The notes: generated from the sequence alone by a model not told the origin. 54,769 bases of DNA from Oscillospiraceae bacterium (GCA_022793685.1 JAAWDI010000023.1:1-54769), one strand, 5' to 3'. Shown: positions 40,057 through 48,746, counted from the stretch's first letter. Numbers and translations: made by a program.

Positions 40057-40901
40057 TGGAGCGTCAAGTGAAGCTGTGCGTCATCGGCGACCCGGTGGAA
40101 CACTCCAAGTCGCCCGTTCTGCAAAATGCCATGCTGGCCGCCTTGGGTCTACCCGCCGCTTACGGTACGGTGCGGGTGGCCAAGGAGGATACGGCGGCAT
40201 GGCTGAAGCGGGCCAAGGCGGAGGGCTATACCGGCTTTAACGCCACCATGCCCCACAAGCTCAATTTGGTGCCGCTGGTGGACACCCTCGGTCCGGACGC
40301 CAAGCGGTTCGGCGCGGTGAATTCAGTGTCTATCAGCGCGGACGGCACAGCCGAAGGCTATAACACCGACGGGCGAGGCTTCTTGCGGGCGCTGCTGGAC
40401 ATGGGCGTGGAGCCGCAGGGCCGCACTATCTGTCTGCTGGGCGCGGGCGGGGCGGCCAAGGCGGTGGCCCTCAAGCTGGCGGAGGCGGGCGCAGAAAAGG
40501 TCATTGTATGCAACCGCACTGTCGAAAAGGCGGAGACACTCTGCGCGCTGGATGCCTCCGGCGTGCTTGCGCCTGCCGGTTTTGACGGCGAGAGCCTCAA
40601 GCGGGCGGCTGGGGCAAGTACGTTGATGGTCAACTGCACCAGTCTGGGCATGACGGGCACAACAGGGCAGTTTGAGGATTTGTCCTTTGTGGACTGCCTT
40701 TTGTCCGGCGGCGGGGTCTTTGACCTGATTTACAGTCCGGCGGAGACGGCGTTGCTGGCGCGCGCCCGGCGGGACGGACTGCCTGCGGCCAACGGACTTG
40801 GGATGCTGCTTTATCAGGGAGTATTCGCTTTGGAGCACTTCCTGCACGAGAAGCTGGACGAGGCCGCCATGGCCAAGGCGGCAAGGGAGGCGCTGAAATG
40901 A
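40056..40901 (+). CDS. aroE: Shikimate dehydrogenase
   Basis: A 281-residue NADP-dependent enzyme reducing 3-dehydroshikimate. Substrate site GDPVEHSKSP, catalytic Lys68 in NATMPHK, the NTDG segment with the partner Asp, and the Rossmann loop LLGAGGAAKAVALKL. Length typical. Both ends overlap neighbouring genes, so it is tightly coupled in the operon. Confidence 0.96.
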   Translation: MERQVKLCVIGDPVEHSKSPVLQNAMLAALGLPAAYGTVRVAKEDTAAWLKRAKAEGYTGFNATMPHKLNLVPLVDTLGPDAKRFGAVNSVSISADGTAEGYNTDGRGFLRALLDMGVEPQGRTICLLGAGGAAKAVALKLAEAGAEKVIVCNRTVEKAETLCALDASGVLAPAGFDGESLKRAAGASTLMVNCTSLGMTGTTGQFEDLSFVDCLLSGGGVFDLIYSPAETALLARARRDGLPAANGLGMLLYQGVFALEHFLHEKLDEAAMAKAAREALK

Positions 40902-41635
40902 CGAGGCGTGTGGCGTTGGTCACGGGAGCGTCCAAGGGCATCGGCGCGGCCACGGCAAGGATTTTGGCGGCGGAAGGGTGCGCCGTGGCGGTGAATTACA
41001 ACCGCTCAAAAGCGGAGGCGGAAGCGTTGGCCGCGGAAATTCGGGATAACGGCGGCACTGCCATAGCGGTGCAGGCTGACGTTTCCGACGGAGCGGCAGC
41101 GGCAAAAATGGTTGACAATGTGTTGGAGAAATTTTGTCAACTTGACATTTTGGTATGCAACGCTGGGGTCACATGGCAGGGACTTCTCCACGAAATGACT
41201 GCGGAGGAATGGCGGAAGGTGTTCGCCGTGGACGTGGATGGGGTATTTCACTGCTGCCATGCGGCTTTGCCCCATATGATACACCGCAAGACGGGGCGCA
41301 TCATCACGGTATCCTCCATGTGGGGGGTGACGGGGGGCGCCTGCGAGGTGGCGTATTCCGCCGCAAAGGCCGCTGTTATCGGCTTTTCCAAGGCGCTGGC
41401 CAAGGAGGTTGGGCCGTCCGGTATCACGGTGAACTGCGTGGCGCCGGGGGTCATTGCCACCGACATGAACAGCCGCTTGACAGAGGCGGATTTGGCTGCG
41501 CTCAGGGAAGAAACGCCGCTGGAACGCATCGGGACGCCGGAGGAGGTGGCGCAAAGCATCGCATTTCTGGCCTCTGACGCAGGGAGCTTCTACACCGGAC
41601 AGGTGCTTCAGCCCAACGGCGGCATCGTAATATAG
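40898..41635 (+). CDS. Short-chain dehydrogenase/reductase (FabG-like)
   Basis: A 245-residue classical SDR: NADP site TGASKGIG (9-16), NAG at 88-90, and the catalytic Ser139/140, Tyr153 and Lys157 (YSAAK), with the C-terminal GQVLQPNGG common to 3-oxoacyl-ACP reductases. The start overlaps aroE by 4 nt, so it belongs to the aro operon as its last gene. FabG usually lies among fatty acid genes; here no acyl carrier or fab gene is near, so a distinct substrate is possible. A terminator follows. Confidence 0.9.
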   Translation: MTRRVALVTGASKGIGAATARILAAEGCAVAVNYNRSKAEAEALAAEIRDNGGTAIAVQADVSDGAAAAKMVDNVLEKFCQLDILVCNAGVTWQGLLHEMTAEEWRKVFAVDVDGVFHCCHAALPHMIHRKTGRIITVSSMWGVTGGACEVAYSAAKAAVIGFSKALAKEVGPSGITVNCVAPGVIATDMNSRLTEADLAALREETPLERIGTPEEVAQSIAFLASDAGSFYTGQVLQPNGGIVI

Positions 41636-41654
41636 GGGAGATTGTTCATTCGTG

Positions 41655-41688
41655 ACAAAGGGCGGCCAATTACAGGCCGCCCTTTGTG
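41655..41688 (+). terminator. Terminator of the aro operon
   Basis: ACAAAGGGCGGCC and GGCCGCCCTTTGT pair around AATTACA, with a T-rich tract (ATTTTTT) a few bases on. Confidence 0.85.
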
Positions 41689-41698
41689 CAATTTTTTG

Positions 41699-41735
41699 GT
41701 TGACAATCATGCTGTACGTCTATATAATTGTCAAC
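41699..41735. repeat. 9-bp inverted repeat bracketing the liv promoter
   Basis: GTTGACAAT (41699-41707) and ATTGTCAAC (41727-41735) are perfect reverse complements, 19 bp apart. The left arm contains the -35 box and the right arm overlaps the end of the -10 box and the start point. Because the left arm is not transcribed this cannot be an RNA hairpin; a DNA-binding dimer is the simplest reading. Confidence 0.6.
41700..41728 (+). promoter_or_regulatory. Consensus promoter of the livJHMGF operon
   Basis: TTGACA (41700-41705), 17-bp spacer, TATAAT (41723-41728): a perfect sigma-A promoter, 30 bp before livJ. Confidence 0.92.
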
Positions 41736-41758
41736 ATCTTAAAAGGAGGGAACCTTAA

Positions 41759-42949
41759 ATGAAAAAGTTCCGCATGATTGCTCTTGCTCTTGCGGCTGTC
41801 ATGTGCGTTTCTCTGACTGCCTGCGGCGGCGGAGACGATGACAGCAAGCAGACCCCCGACCCCACCGGCACCACTCCTGTGGCCGGAGAGGCCTTCAAGC
41901 TGGGCGGCATCGGCCCCCTGACCGGTGAAAACGCCATCTACGGCACCTCCGCCATGAACGGCGCGCAGATTGCCGTGGATGAAATCAACGCCAAGGGCGG
42001 CGTTCAGCTGGAGCTGAACGCGCAGGACGACGAGGCTGACGGCGAGAAGGGCGTCAACGCCTACAATAACCTGAAGGACTGGGGTATGCAGGCTCTTGTG
42101 GGCTGCGTGACCACCGGCTCCTGCATCGCGGTGTCCACCGAGCTGAACCGCGACCGCATCTTCGGCCTGACTCCGTCCGCCTCTTCCGCAGACGTGACTG
42201 CCGGCAAGGACAATATGTTCCAGGTCTGCTTCACCGACCCCAACCAGGGCGTGACCTCCGCCGACTACATGGCTGAGCACATGGCCGACAAGAAGATTGC
42301 CATCATCTACCGCAACGACGATGCTTATTCCCAGGGCGTCCGCGACGCATTTGCCGCCGAGGCGTCCGCCAAGGGCCTGAACATTGTCTATGAAGGTACC
42401 TTCAACAAGGATACCCAGACCGACTTCAACGTTCAGCTGACCGGCGCGCAGTCCCAGGGCGCTGACCTGGTGTACCTGCCCATCTATTATCAGCCCGCTT
42501 CCGTCATTCTGAGCCAGGCCAAGCAGATGAACTATGCCCCCACCTTCTTCGGCATCGACGGCATGGACGGCATCCTGACGCTGGAGGGCTTCGACACCGC
42601 TCTGGCCGAGGGCGTTATGCTCATGACTCCCTTCAATGCCTGGGGCACCGACGACCTGACCAAGAACTTCGTGACGGAGTACGAGAGCCGCTATGGCAGC
42701 ACGCCCAACCAGTTTGCCGCCGACGGTTATGACGCTGTGTATGCTATCTATAACGCTCTGATGGCTGCGGAGTGCACTCCGGACATGAGCGCCGCCGACA
42801 TCTGCGAGAAGCTGGTTGCCCAGTTTACCGCCGCCGACTTCAGCGTGGATGGCCTGACCGGCACCAGCATGACCTGGAGCGCCAACGGCGAGGTTGCCAA
42901 GGCACCCGTGATTGTGGTTATCGAGGGCGGCGCCTACGTCACTCAGTAA
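41759..42949 (+). CDS. livJ: Branched-chain amino acid ABC transporter binding lipoprotein
   Basis: A 396-residue LivJ-type (peripla_BP_6) protein. The signal peptide ends in the lipobox LTAC (Cys22), followed by an acidic/Thr-Pro linker and the core beginning FKLGGIGPLTGENAIYGTSAMNGAQ, a standard opening for this family. Two-lobe fold, captures Leu/Ile/Val or related ligands outside the membrane. Strong AAAAGGAGGG ribosome binding site. The order J-H-M-G-F is complete. Ligand type cannot be told from sequence alone: relatives bind amides, urea or aromatic compounds. Confidence 0.94.
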   Translation: MKKFRMIALALAAVMCVSLTACGGGDDDSKQTPDPTGTTPVAGEAFKLGGIGPLTGENAIYGTSAMNGAQIAVDEINAKGGVQLELNAQDDEADGEKGVNAYNNLKDWGMQALVGCVTTGSCIAVSTELNRDRIFGLTPSASSADVTAGKDNMFQVCFTDPNQGVTSADYMAEHMADKKIAIIYRNDDAYSQGVRDAFAAEASAKGLNIVYEGTFNKDTQTDFNVQLTGAQSQGADLVYLPIYYQPASVILSQAKQMNYAPTFFGIDGMDGILTLEGFDTALAEGVMLMTPFNAWGTDDLTKNFVTEYESRYGSTPNQFAADGYDAVYAIYNALMAAECTPDMSAADICEKLVAQFTAADFSVDGLTGTSMTWSANGEVAKAPVIVVIEGGAYVTQ

Positions 42950-42970
42950 TCGCGCAGAACAAAACGATTT

Positions 42971-43019
42971 GGAACACGCACGGGCTGCCGGGGAATGGTC
43001 TCCGGTGGCCCCGCGTTCC
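42971..43019 (+). other. First stem-loop between livJ and livH
   Basis: An imperfect stem (GGAACaCGCaCGGGC against GCCCcGCGTTCC, and the inner CCGG pairs) is followed by TTTTTC. It is a partial terminator or a decay barrier that leaves more livJ than livH message. Confidence 0.6.
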
Positions 43020-43025
43020 TTTTTC

Positions 43026-43078
43026 TATGGTGGAAACAGGGGCGTCCGGAATGGGCCGACGCCTCTGTTTCTGCCATA
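43026..43078 (+). other. Second stem-loop between livJ and livH
   Basis: TATGG..GAAACAG.GGCGTC pairs with GACGCC.CTGTTTC..CCATA, a long near-perfect stem with no T run. It lies just 5' of the livH ribosome binding site, so it may stabilise the upstream RNA or affect livH translation. Confidence 0.6.
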
Positions 43079-43106
43079 GAAGGTGAGAAAAAGAGAGGTG
43101 CAAGTT

Positions 43107-44027
43107 ATGGAATTTCTCTCCTATCTGATTAGCGGTATCAGCCTGGGGAGCGTGTACGCCATCATCGCCTTGGGCTATACCATGGTGTACGGCATTGCCA
43201 AAATGCTGAACTTTGCCCACGGCGACGTTATCATGGTGGGCGGCTATGTGTCATTTTACGCCACATCTGCCCTCAGCAGTAGCCTGCTGGGGCCGGACGC
43301 CTCTATGGGAGCGGTAGCCGCAGGGAAAATCATTTCTATCCTGCTGGCTGTGCTGGTTTGTACGGTGCTGGGCATTATCATTGAGCGGCTGGCCTATAAG
43401 CCACTGCGCTCGGCTACGTCCTTGGCGGTGCTCATTACCGCCATCGGCGTCAGCTACTTTTTGCAGAATGCGGCGCAGCTTTTATTCGGAACGGCCCCCA
43501 AGTCCTTTACCCCAGTGGTGCAGAACCAGCTTTCCCTGTTCGGCGGCCAACTGAATATCTCCTATGTATCCCTGCTGACGGTAATCGCCTGTATCATTAT
43601 CATGCTTGCCCTGACCGCATTTACCAGCAAAAGCAAGCTGGGCAAGGCCATGCGGGCCTGCTCTGAGGATAAGGGCGCAGCCCAGCTGATGGGCATCAAC
43701 GTCAACAGAACCATCTCCATGACCTTTGCCATTGGCTCGGCGCTGGCGGCGGTGGCCGGCGTGCTGCTGTGCTCGTTCTCTCCGACGTTGATGCCCACCA
43801 CCGGTTCCATGCCCGGCATCAAAGCCTTTACCGCGGCGGTGTTTGGCGGTATCGGTTCTATCCCCGGCGCGTTTTTGGGCGGTATTCTGCTGGGTATCAT
43901 CGAGTCCATGGCCAAGGCTTACATCTCTACGCAGCTGGCCAACGCTATCGTGTTCGCCGTGCTGATTGTGGTGCTTTTGGTGCGTCCCGCCGGACTGCTG
44001 GGCAAATATGTGCCTGAGAAAGTTTGA
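43107..44027 (+). CDS. livH: Branched-chain amino acid ABC transporter permease
   Basis: A 306-residue LivH with about eight membrane helices. Signatures: GSVYAIIALGYTMVYGIAKMLNFAHGD at the N-terminus and MRACSEDKGAAQLMGINVNRT, the EAA-like loop that touches the ATPases. The start is ATG 43107, preceded by AGAGAGGTG; the frame from 43083 lies in the stem-loop region. Confidence 0.95.
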   Translation: MEFLSYLISGISLGSVYAIIALGYTMVYGIAKMLNFAHGDVIMVGGYVSFYATSALSSSLLGPDASMGAVAAGKIISILLAVLVCTVLGIIIERLAYKPLRSATSLAVLITAIGVSYFLQNAAQLLFGTAPKSFTPVVQNQLSLFGGQLNISYVSLLTVIACIIIMLALTAFTSKSKLGKAMRACSEDKGAAQLMGINVNRTISMTFAIGSALAAVAGVLLCSFSPTLMPTTGSMPGIKAFTAAVFGGIGSIPGAFLGGILLGIIESMAKAYISTQLANAIVFAVLIVVLLVRPAGLLGKYVPEKV

Positions 44028-44039
44028 GGTGTGGACGGA

Positions 44040-45122
44040 ATGAAAAGATTAGGAACCATGAAGAAAGCCTCCAAAGCGAACTTTGCCACCTACCTTGGCG
44101 TTATCATCGCCTTTGTGGTGGTGAGCCTGCTGAAAAGCGGCGGCGTGCTGAGCAGTTCCCTGAGCGGCCTGTTGATTCCCGTTTGCTGCTATGTAGTCAT
44201 GGCGCTGTCCCTCAACCTGACGGTGGGCGTGCTGGGCGAGCTGAGCCTGGGCCATGCCGGATTTATGAGCGTGGGCGCGTTTTCCGGTATCGTGGCCGCC
44301 ATGAGCTTGCAGGAGGCCATTCCCTTTGCGCCCCTGCGTCTGGCGGTGGCTATGGTTGTCGGCGCGCTGTTCGCCGCGGTGGCGGGCGTTATTGTGGGCG
44401 TGCCGGTGCTCCGCCTGCGGGGCGACTATCTGGCCATCGTGACCCTCGCTTTTGGCGAGATTATCAAGGATTTGCTCACCTGTCTGCTGGTAGGCTATGA
44501 TTCCAACGGGCTGCACATTTTATTCAATGCCAGCGGAACGCTGACCGTGGCAGACCTGGGCATGGACGAAACGGGCGTTGCCATCATAAAGGGCGCACAG
44601 GGCGCAACGGGCACGGTGACCATTGCCACCTTCGCCGCCGGATTCGTCCTCATCTTGGTGACCCTGTTCATTATTTTGAATTTGGTGAACAGCCGCAGCG
44701 GGCGGGCTGTCATGGCAATCCGCGACAACCGCATCGCCGCCGAAAGCGTGGGCATCAACATCACCAAGTATAAGCTGATGGCTTTTGTGCTATCCGCCGC
44801 GCTGGCGGGCGCCGCCGGCGCACTGTACGGCCTGAACTACTCCAATCTGGCGGCCAGCAAGTTCAACTTCAATACCTCCATTCTGGTGCTGGTGTTCGTG
44901 GTGCTGGGCGGTCTGGGCAATATGTGGGGCTCCATCATTGCGGCGGTGGTGCTCACCATTCTGCCGGAGGCGCTCCGCGAATTTGCCGATTACCGTATGC
45001 TGGTGTACGCCATCGTGCTGATTTTGGTCATGCTGGCCACCAACAACGACCAGCTGAAAAACCTGCTGAAGAAAATCATCCCAGTGCGGAAAGGGGGGCT
45101 TGGCGATGGCGAAAGAGTTTGA
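44040..45122 (+). CDS. livM: Branched-chain amino acid ABC transporter permease
   Basis: A 360-residue LivM with about nine to ten helices, containing SLNLTVGVLGELSLGHAGFM and AIRDNRIAAESVGINITKYK, the coupling loop. The start is ATG 44040, 8 nt after GAGGTG; the GTG at 44031 lies on that site. The 3' end overlaps livG by 17 nt. Confidence 0.95.
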   Translation: MKRLGTMKKASKANFATYLGVIIAFVVVSLLKSGGVLSSSLSGLLIPVCCYVVMALSLNLTVGVLGELSLGHAGFMSVGAFSGIVAAMSLQEAIPFAPLRLAVAMVVGALFAAVAGVIVGVPVLRLRGDYLAIVTLAFGEIIKDLLTCLLVGYDSNGLHILFNASGTLTVADLGMDETGVAIIKGAQGATGTVTIATFAAGFVLILVTLFIILNLVNSRSGRAVMAIRDNRIAAESVGINITKYKLMAFVLSAALAGAAGALYGLNYSNLAASKFNFNTSILVLVFVVLGGLGNMWGSIIAAVVLTILPEALREFADYRMLVYAIVLILVMLATNNDQLKNLLKKIIPVRKGGLGDGERV

Positions 45123-45954
45123 GCGGGGTAAAATGGTACCCGTCCCCAGCCATTCCATCATTCCGGAGCGGGACATCGACAAAAGCCCCATTTTGGAATG
45201 CAGCCACTTGGGCATCCAGTTTGGCGGCCTGAAGGCGGTAGACGATTTCAACCTGACCATCGGCCGCACGGAGATTGCCGGACTTATCGGCCCCAACGGC
45301 GCGGGCAAAACCACGGTGTTCAACCTGCTCACAAAGGTCTATCAGCCCACCAAGGGAACGATTCTGCTGGACGGCATGGATACCACCGGCAAAACCACGG
45401 TGCAGATAAACCGCATGGGCATCGCCCGCACCTTCCAGAACATCCGCCTGTTCGGGAATCTGAGCGTGGAGGACAACGTCAAGATAGGCCTGCACAATCA
45501 GGAGGCCTATTCCGCCTTGACCGGTATTCTGCGGCTGCCGGGCTACTGGAAGCGGGAAAAGGCCGCCCACCAGCGGGCGCTGGAACTGTTGTCCATCTTT
45601 GATATGCAGGATATGGCGGAGGCCAAGGCCGGTTCTTTGCCTTACGGCGCACAGCGGCGGCTGGAGATTGTCCGTGCGCTGGCCACCAACCCCAGCCTGC
45701 TGCTCCTTGACGAGCCGGCGGCGGGTATGAACCCCTCTGAAACGGCGGAGCTAATGGAGAATATCGTCAAAATTCGGGATATGTTCCACATTGCCGTGTT
45801 GCTCATTGAGCACGACATGAGCCTGGTTATGAGCATCTGCGAGGGTATTTGCGTGCTCAACTTCGGCCAGGTTATCGCCAAGGGCACCGCCGAGGAGATT
45901 CAGAGTAATCCGGCGGTCATCGAGGCCTATTTAGGAAAGAAAAAGGAGGGGTGA
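45106..45954 (+). CDS. livG: Branched-chain amino acid ABC transporter ATPase
   Basis: A 282-residue ATPase. An N-terminal extension of about 25 residues precedes the domain. Walker A is GPNGAGKTT (62-70), the signature reads LPYGAQRRLEIVRAL as usual for LivG, Walker B is LLLLDEPAAG and the switch His is in LIEHDM. The LivG C-terminal helix is present. Start ATG 45106 with AAGGGGGG upstream. Confidence 0.95.
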   Translation: MAKEFERGKMVPVPSHSIIPERDIDKSPILECSHLGIQFGGLKAVDDFNLTIGRTEIAGLIGPNGAGKTTVFNLLTKVYQPTKGTILLDGMDTTGKTTVQINRMGIARTFQNIRLFGNLSVEDNVKIGLHNQEAYSALTGILRLPGYWKREKAAHQRALELLSIFDMQDMAEAKAGSLPYGAQRRLEIVRALATNPSLLLLDEPAAGMNPSETAELMENIVKIRDMFHIAVLLIEHDMSLVMSICEGICVLNFGQVIAKGTAEEIQSNPAVIEAYLGKKKEG

Positions 45955-45957
45955 GCC

Positions 45958-46659
45958 ATGCTGAAAGTCAACGACATCAACGTTTACTATGGCGCAATCC
46001 ATGCCATCAAGGGCGTTTCCTTCGAGGTGAAGGACGGCGAGGTTGTCACCCTTATCGGCGCAAACGGCGCGGGCAAGTCCACCATTTTGAACACCGTGTC
46101 CGGTCTGCTGCACTCTGCCACCGGTTCCATTGAGTTTCTGGACAAGAAGCTGGCTGGCGTACCCGCCCATAAAATCGTGGAGCAGGGTCTGGCCCACGTC
46201 CCCGAAGGGCGGCGGGTTTTCCTTCAGATGACGGTGGAAGAAAATCTGGAGATGGGCGCATACACCCAGCCCAAGTCTACCGTAGCCCCTGGACTGGAAA
46301 AGGTGTATGAACAATTCCCCCGGCTGAAGGAGCGCCGCAAGCAAATTGCGGGCACTTTGTCCGGCGGCGAGCAGCAGATGCTGGCTATGGGCCGCGCCCT
46401 CATGTCGGGGCCGAAGCTGCTGATGCTGGATGAGCCGTCCATGGGTCTGGCCCCCATTCTGGTGGAGCAGATTTTTGACATCATCCGAGAGCTGCACAAG
46501 ACGGGCACCACCATTTTGCTGGTGGAGCAGAACGCGCAGATGGCCCTCAGCGTGGCAGACCGAGGCTATGTGCTGGAGACCGGAAAGGTGGTCACCAGCG
46601 GAACCGGTCAGGAGCTTCTTAACGACGACGCGGTACAGAAGGCCTACCTGGGCGGCTGA
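45958..46659 (+). CDS. livF: Branched-chain amino acid ABC transporter ATPase
   Basis: A 233-residue LivF: Walker A GANGAGKS (34-41), signature LSGGEQQMLAMGRAL, Walker B LLMLDEPSMG and switch LVEQNA (Gln/Asn in place of His, normal for LivF). AAGGAGGGG precedes the start. Last gene of the operon; terminator follows. Confidence 0.96.
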   Translation: MLKVNDINVYYGAIHAIKGVSFEVKDGEVVTLIGANGAGKSTILNTVSGLLHSATGSIEFLDKKLAGVPAHKIVEQGLAHVPEGRRVFLQMTVEENLEMGAYTQPKSTVAPGLEKVYEQFPRLKERRKQIAGTLSGGEQQMLAMGRALMSGPKLLMLDEPSMGLAPILVEQIFDIIRELHKTGTTILLVEQNAQMALSVADRGYVLETGKVVTSGTGQELLNDDAVQKAYLGG

Positions 46660-46665
46660 CAAGTC

Positions 46666-46707
46666 AAAAAGAGCGGAAACGGAGAAAAACGTTTCCGCTC
46701 TTTTCTT
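46666..46707 (+). terminator. Terminator of the liv operon
   Basis: AAGAGCGGAAACG and CGTTTCCGCTCTTTT pair around GAGAAAAA, with a T-rich tail. Confidence 0.92.
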
Positions 46708-46771
46708 TTCCAATATTTCGTGATATACTATATAATACGAGATTACACTTACCGGCAAAAGGAGGGGTTTT

Positions 46772-47860
46772 GTGAGACGCTCCAACGGATATGGCACCTA
46801 TCGCGGACGCCGCCGCACCGGCGCTGCGCGGGCAGTGCTGATTGGCGTGGTCGTGTGTCTGGCGCTGCTGATTTGCGCCTTTTTGGTCTTGAGCCGCTTC
46901 CTTGTTTACACAGAGGACGGTGCCCGGCTGGAGATACCCTTCTTTCAACGAAACGAGCCGAAGGACCCTGACGATGTCGGTTTGGTGGTGGACGAGACAC
47001 AATCCCCTGAACCGACAGTCGTGGTGGAGAGCCGGACGGTCAAGGCGGTACTGCTGCCCGTTTCCAGCCTGACGGACGGCACGGCGGCGGGACTTTTGCA
47101 AGAGGCGGGCGCGTCCGCAGCCGTATTCGATATGAAAACAGACGAGGGGATGCTGGGCTATGTTTCCGGCATACAGGAGGCGGTAAACGCCAAGACCTCG
47201 CAATCCGACCCCATGCTCAATGCGGCCATTGCCGCGGGCAACAACGACGACCTTTACACCATTGCCCGCATCTCCTGCTTCCGCGACAGGATGTTGTCCA
47301 CCCACCGTCTGAGCTTTTCCGTCATCGGGAAGAGCGGCTACCGCTGGAAGGACAGCGGCGGCGTCCGCTGGGTCAGCCCCAGCAGCAAGGGTGCCACAGA
47401 CTACCTGCTCGGCGTGGTGGAGGAGTTGTGCGTGCTGGGCTTTGACGAGATTTTGCTGGACAACTGCGGCTTCCCCTTTGACGAAGAGGCGTACCCCATC
47501 CGGACGGGCGAAACCTACCCCGCAAGCCCCGATAACCGGACAGAGGATATGCTGCTGTTTTTGGAAGCGGTGAAAGCTGTCACGGACAAGCATGAGGTCA
47601 AGCTGTCCATCCGTACCACCGGCGCGGCGCTGGAGGGGCAGGAAAGCGAGACCACCGGCCTTCTGCCGTCCATGCTGCTGGCCAACTGTGACCGGCTGTG
47701 GGTGGACGAGGCGGACATTGCCGCCGGTATCCAGTATCAATCGGCAGGCGACCGCAGCAGCGTAGAGGACGAGGAACGGCTGGTGGCGGTGCTGCCGGAG
47801 GGGACGGATACGGCCTCCGTGACAGAGAAGCACTGGGCTGTACTGGAAACGGCCCCATAG
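46772..47860 (+). CDS. Putative glycoside hydrolase (DUF4015 type) with N-terminal membrane anchor
   Basis: A 362-residue protein: a basic N-terminus (RRSNGYGTYRGRRR), one membrane segment at about 20-42, a linker, then a TIM-barrel-like domain from about 90 to the end (VKAVLLPVSSLTDG, AAVFDMKTDEGMLGY, IARISCFRDRML, LGFDEILLDNCGFP). This matches the putative glycosyl hydrolase family DUF4015 (PF13200), proposed to be secreted carbohydrate-acting enzymes; no activity is established to my knowledge. DEILLDN and the aspartates of VFDMKTD are candidate active-site residues. The start is GTG 46772 behind AAAGGAGGGG. The gene leads a two-gene unit with the TIM-barrel protein, 14 nt apart. Confidence 0.78.
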   Translation: MRRSNGYGTYRGRRRTGAARAVLIGVVVCLALLICAFLVLSRFLVYTEDGARLEIPFFQRNEPKDPDDVGLVVDETQSPEPTVVVESRTVKAVLLPVSSLTDGTAAGLLQEAGASAAVFDMKTDEGMLGYVSGIQEAVNAKTSQSDPMLNAAIAAGNNDDLYTIARISCFRDRMLSTHRLSFSVIGKSGYRWKDSGGVRWVSPSSKGATDYLLGVVEELCVLGFDEILLDNCGFPFDEEAYPIRTGETYPASPDNRTEDMLLFLEAVKAVTDKHEVKLSIRTTGAALEGQESETTGLLPSMLLANCDRLWVDEADIAAGIQYQSAGDRSSVEDEERLVAVLPEGTDTASVTEKHWAVLETAP

Positions 47861-47874
47861 GGAAAGGAGTCTTC

Positions 47875-48564
47875 ATGAGCACCAACCGCTCCGGCAAGAC
47901 CGTGCCGGAATACGAGGGTACGTTACGCAGTCATATGATTAAAATTCCCGGCTGTATTCGGGAGGCCACCGGAATTCTGGTGTTCGGCAGGCGTATCAAG
48001 TCGCTGGCCTTTACCACTGATGTGGCAATCATCAAAAACATCAACACCGACGGCATCATCGCGGTGTATCCCTTTACGCCTCAACCTGCCATTACGCGGG
48101 CGGTGATGCTGGCTGCCGATATGCCGGTATTTGTGGGCGTGGGCGGCGGCGTGACCAAGGGGAGCCGTGTGGTCAATCTGGCCAAAGACGCGGAGTATGA
48201 GGGCGCATTCGGCGTGGTGGTCAACGCTCCGACGGACAATGAAATCGTACGGGAATTGAAAAAAGAGGTGGATATTCCGGTGGTGGTTACCGTGGTGTCT
48301 GACCGCACTGATGTGGCCGCCCGTCTGAAGGCAGGAGCCGACATCATCAATGTATCCGGCGCTGCCCGCACAGCTGAAATCGTGGCAAAGATACGCCGCC
48401 ACTTTCCGGAGGTTCCCATCATTGCCACCGGAGGCCCCACGGAGGAGAGCATACAAGCCACCATTCAGGCGGGCGCTAACGCCATTACTTATTCGCCGCC
48501 CAGCAACGGGGAGTTGTTTCGCCAATCCATGGAACGCTACCGCAGAGAGGCGGACATCATCTGA
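47875..48564 (+). CDS. Conserved TIM-barrel protein of unknown function
   Basis: A 229-residue soluble protein whose repeated strand-helix pattern and terminal phosphate-site-like motif (IIATGGPTEES, ANAITYSPPSNGE) suggest a beta/alpha barrel similar to phosphate-binding barrel enzymes such as NanE, IMP dehydrogenase or thiamine phosphate synthase. Strand ends VGVGGGVTKGS, VVNAPTDNE, VVTVVSDRTDV and ADIINVSGAAR line the expected pocket. I cannot assign a reaction. The start is ATG 47875, with GGAAAGGAG upstream; the frame runs back to 47698 inside the previous gene. A terminator follows. Confidence 0.75.
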   Translation: MSTNRSGKTVPEYEGTLRSHMIKIPGCIREATGILVFGRRIKSLAFTTDVAIIKNINTDGIIAVYPFTPQPAITRAVMLAADMPVFVGVGGGVTKGSRVVNLAKDAEYEGAFGVVVNAPTDNEIVRELKKEVDIPVVVTVVSDRTDVAARLKAGADIINVSGAARTAEIVAKIRRHFPEVPIIATGGPTEESIQATIQAGANAITYSPPSNGELFRQSMERYRREADII

Positions 48565-48569
48565 AACAA

Positions 48570-48612
48570 AAAGAGCAACAGGGATGCGGGCTTTTGTCTG
48601 CGTCCCTGCTGT
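48570..48612 (+). terminator. Terminator before the ATPase operon
   Basis: An imperfect stem, CAGGGATGC against GCGTCCCTG, starts just past the stop codon and runs into CTGTTTTTC. 48613-48746 holds no gene: two short open frames there lack ribosome binding sites. Confidence 0.75.
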
Positions 48613-48746
48613 TTTTCAATCGTGCCAAGACCGACATAGAACGGCGCAAAAGGGGGAACGAGGACAGGGAATGGAAATATGGTTATTTTGTGCAGGTAAG
48701 AGGAAAATCATGGAAATATTATCGTGCAACTTTAAAAGAAAACTCC

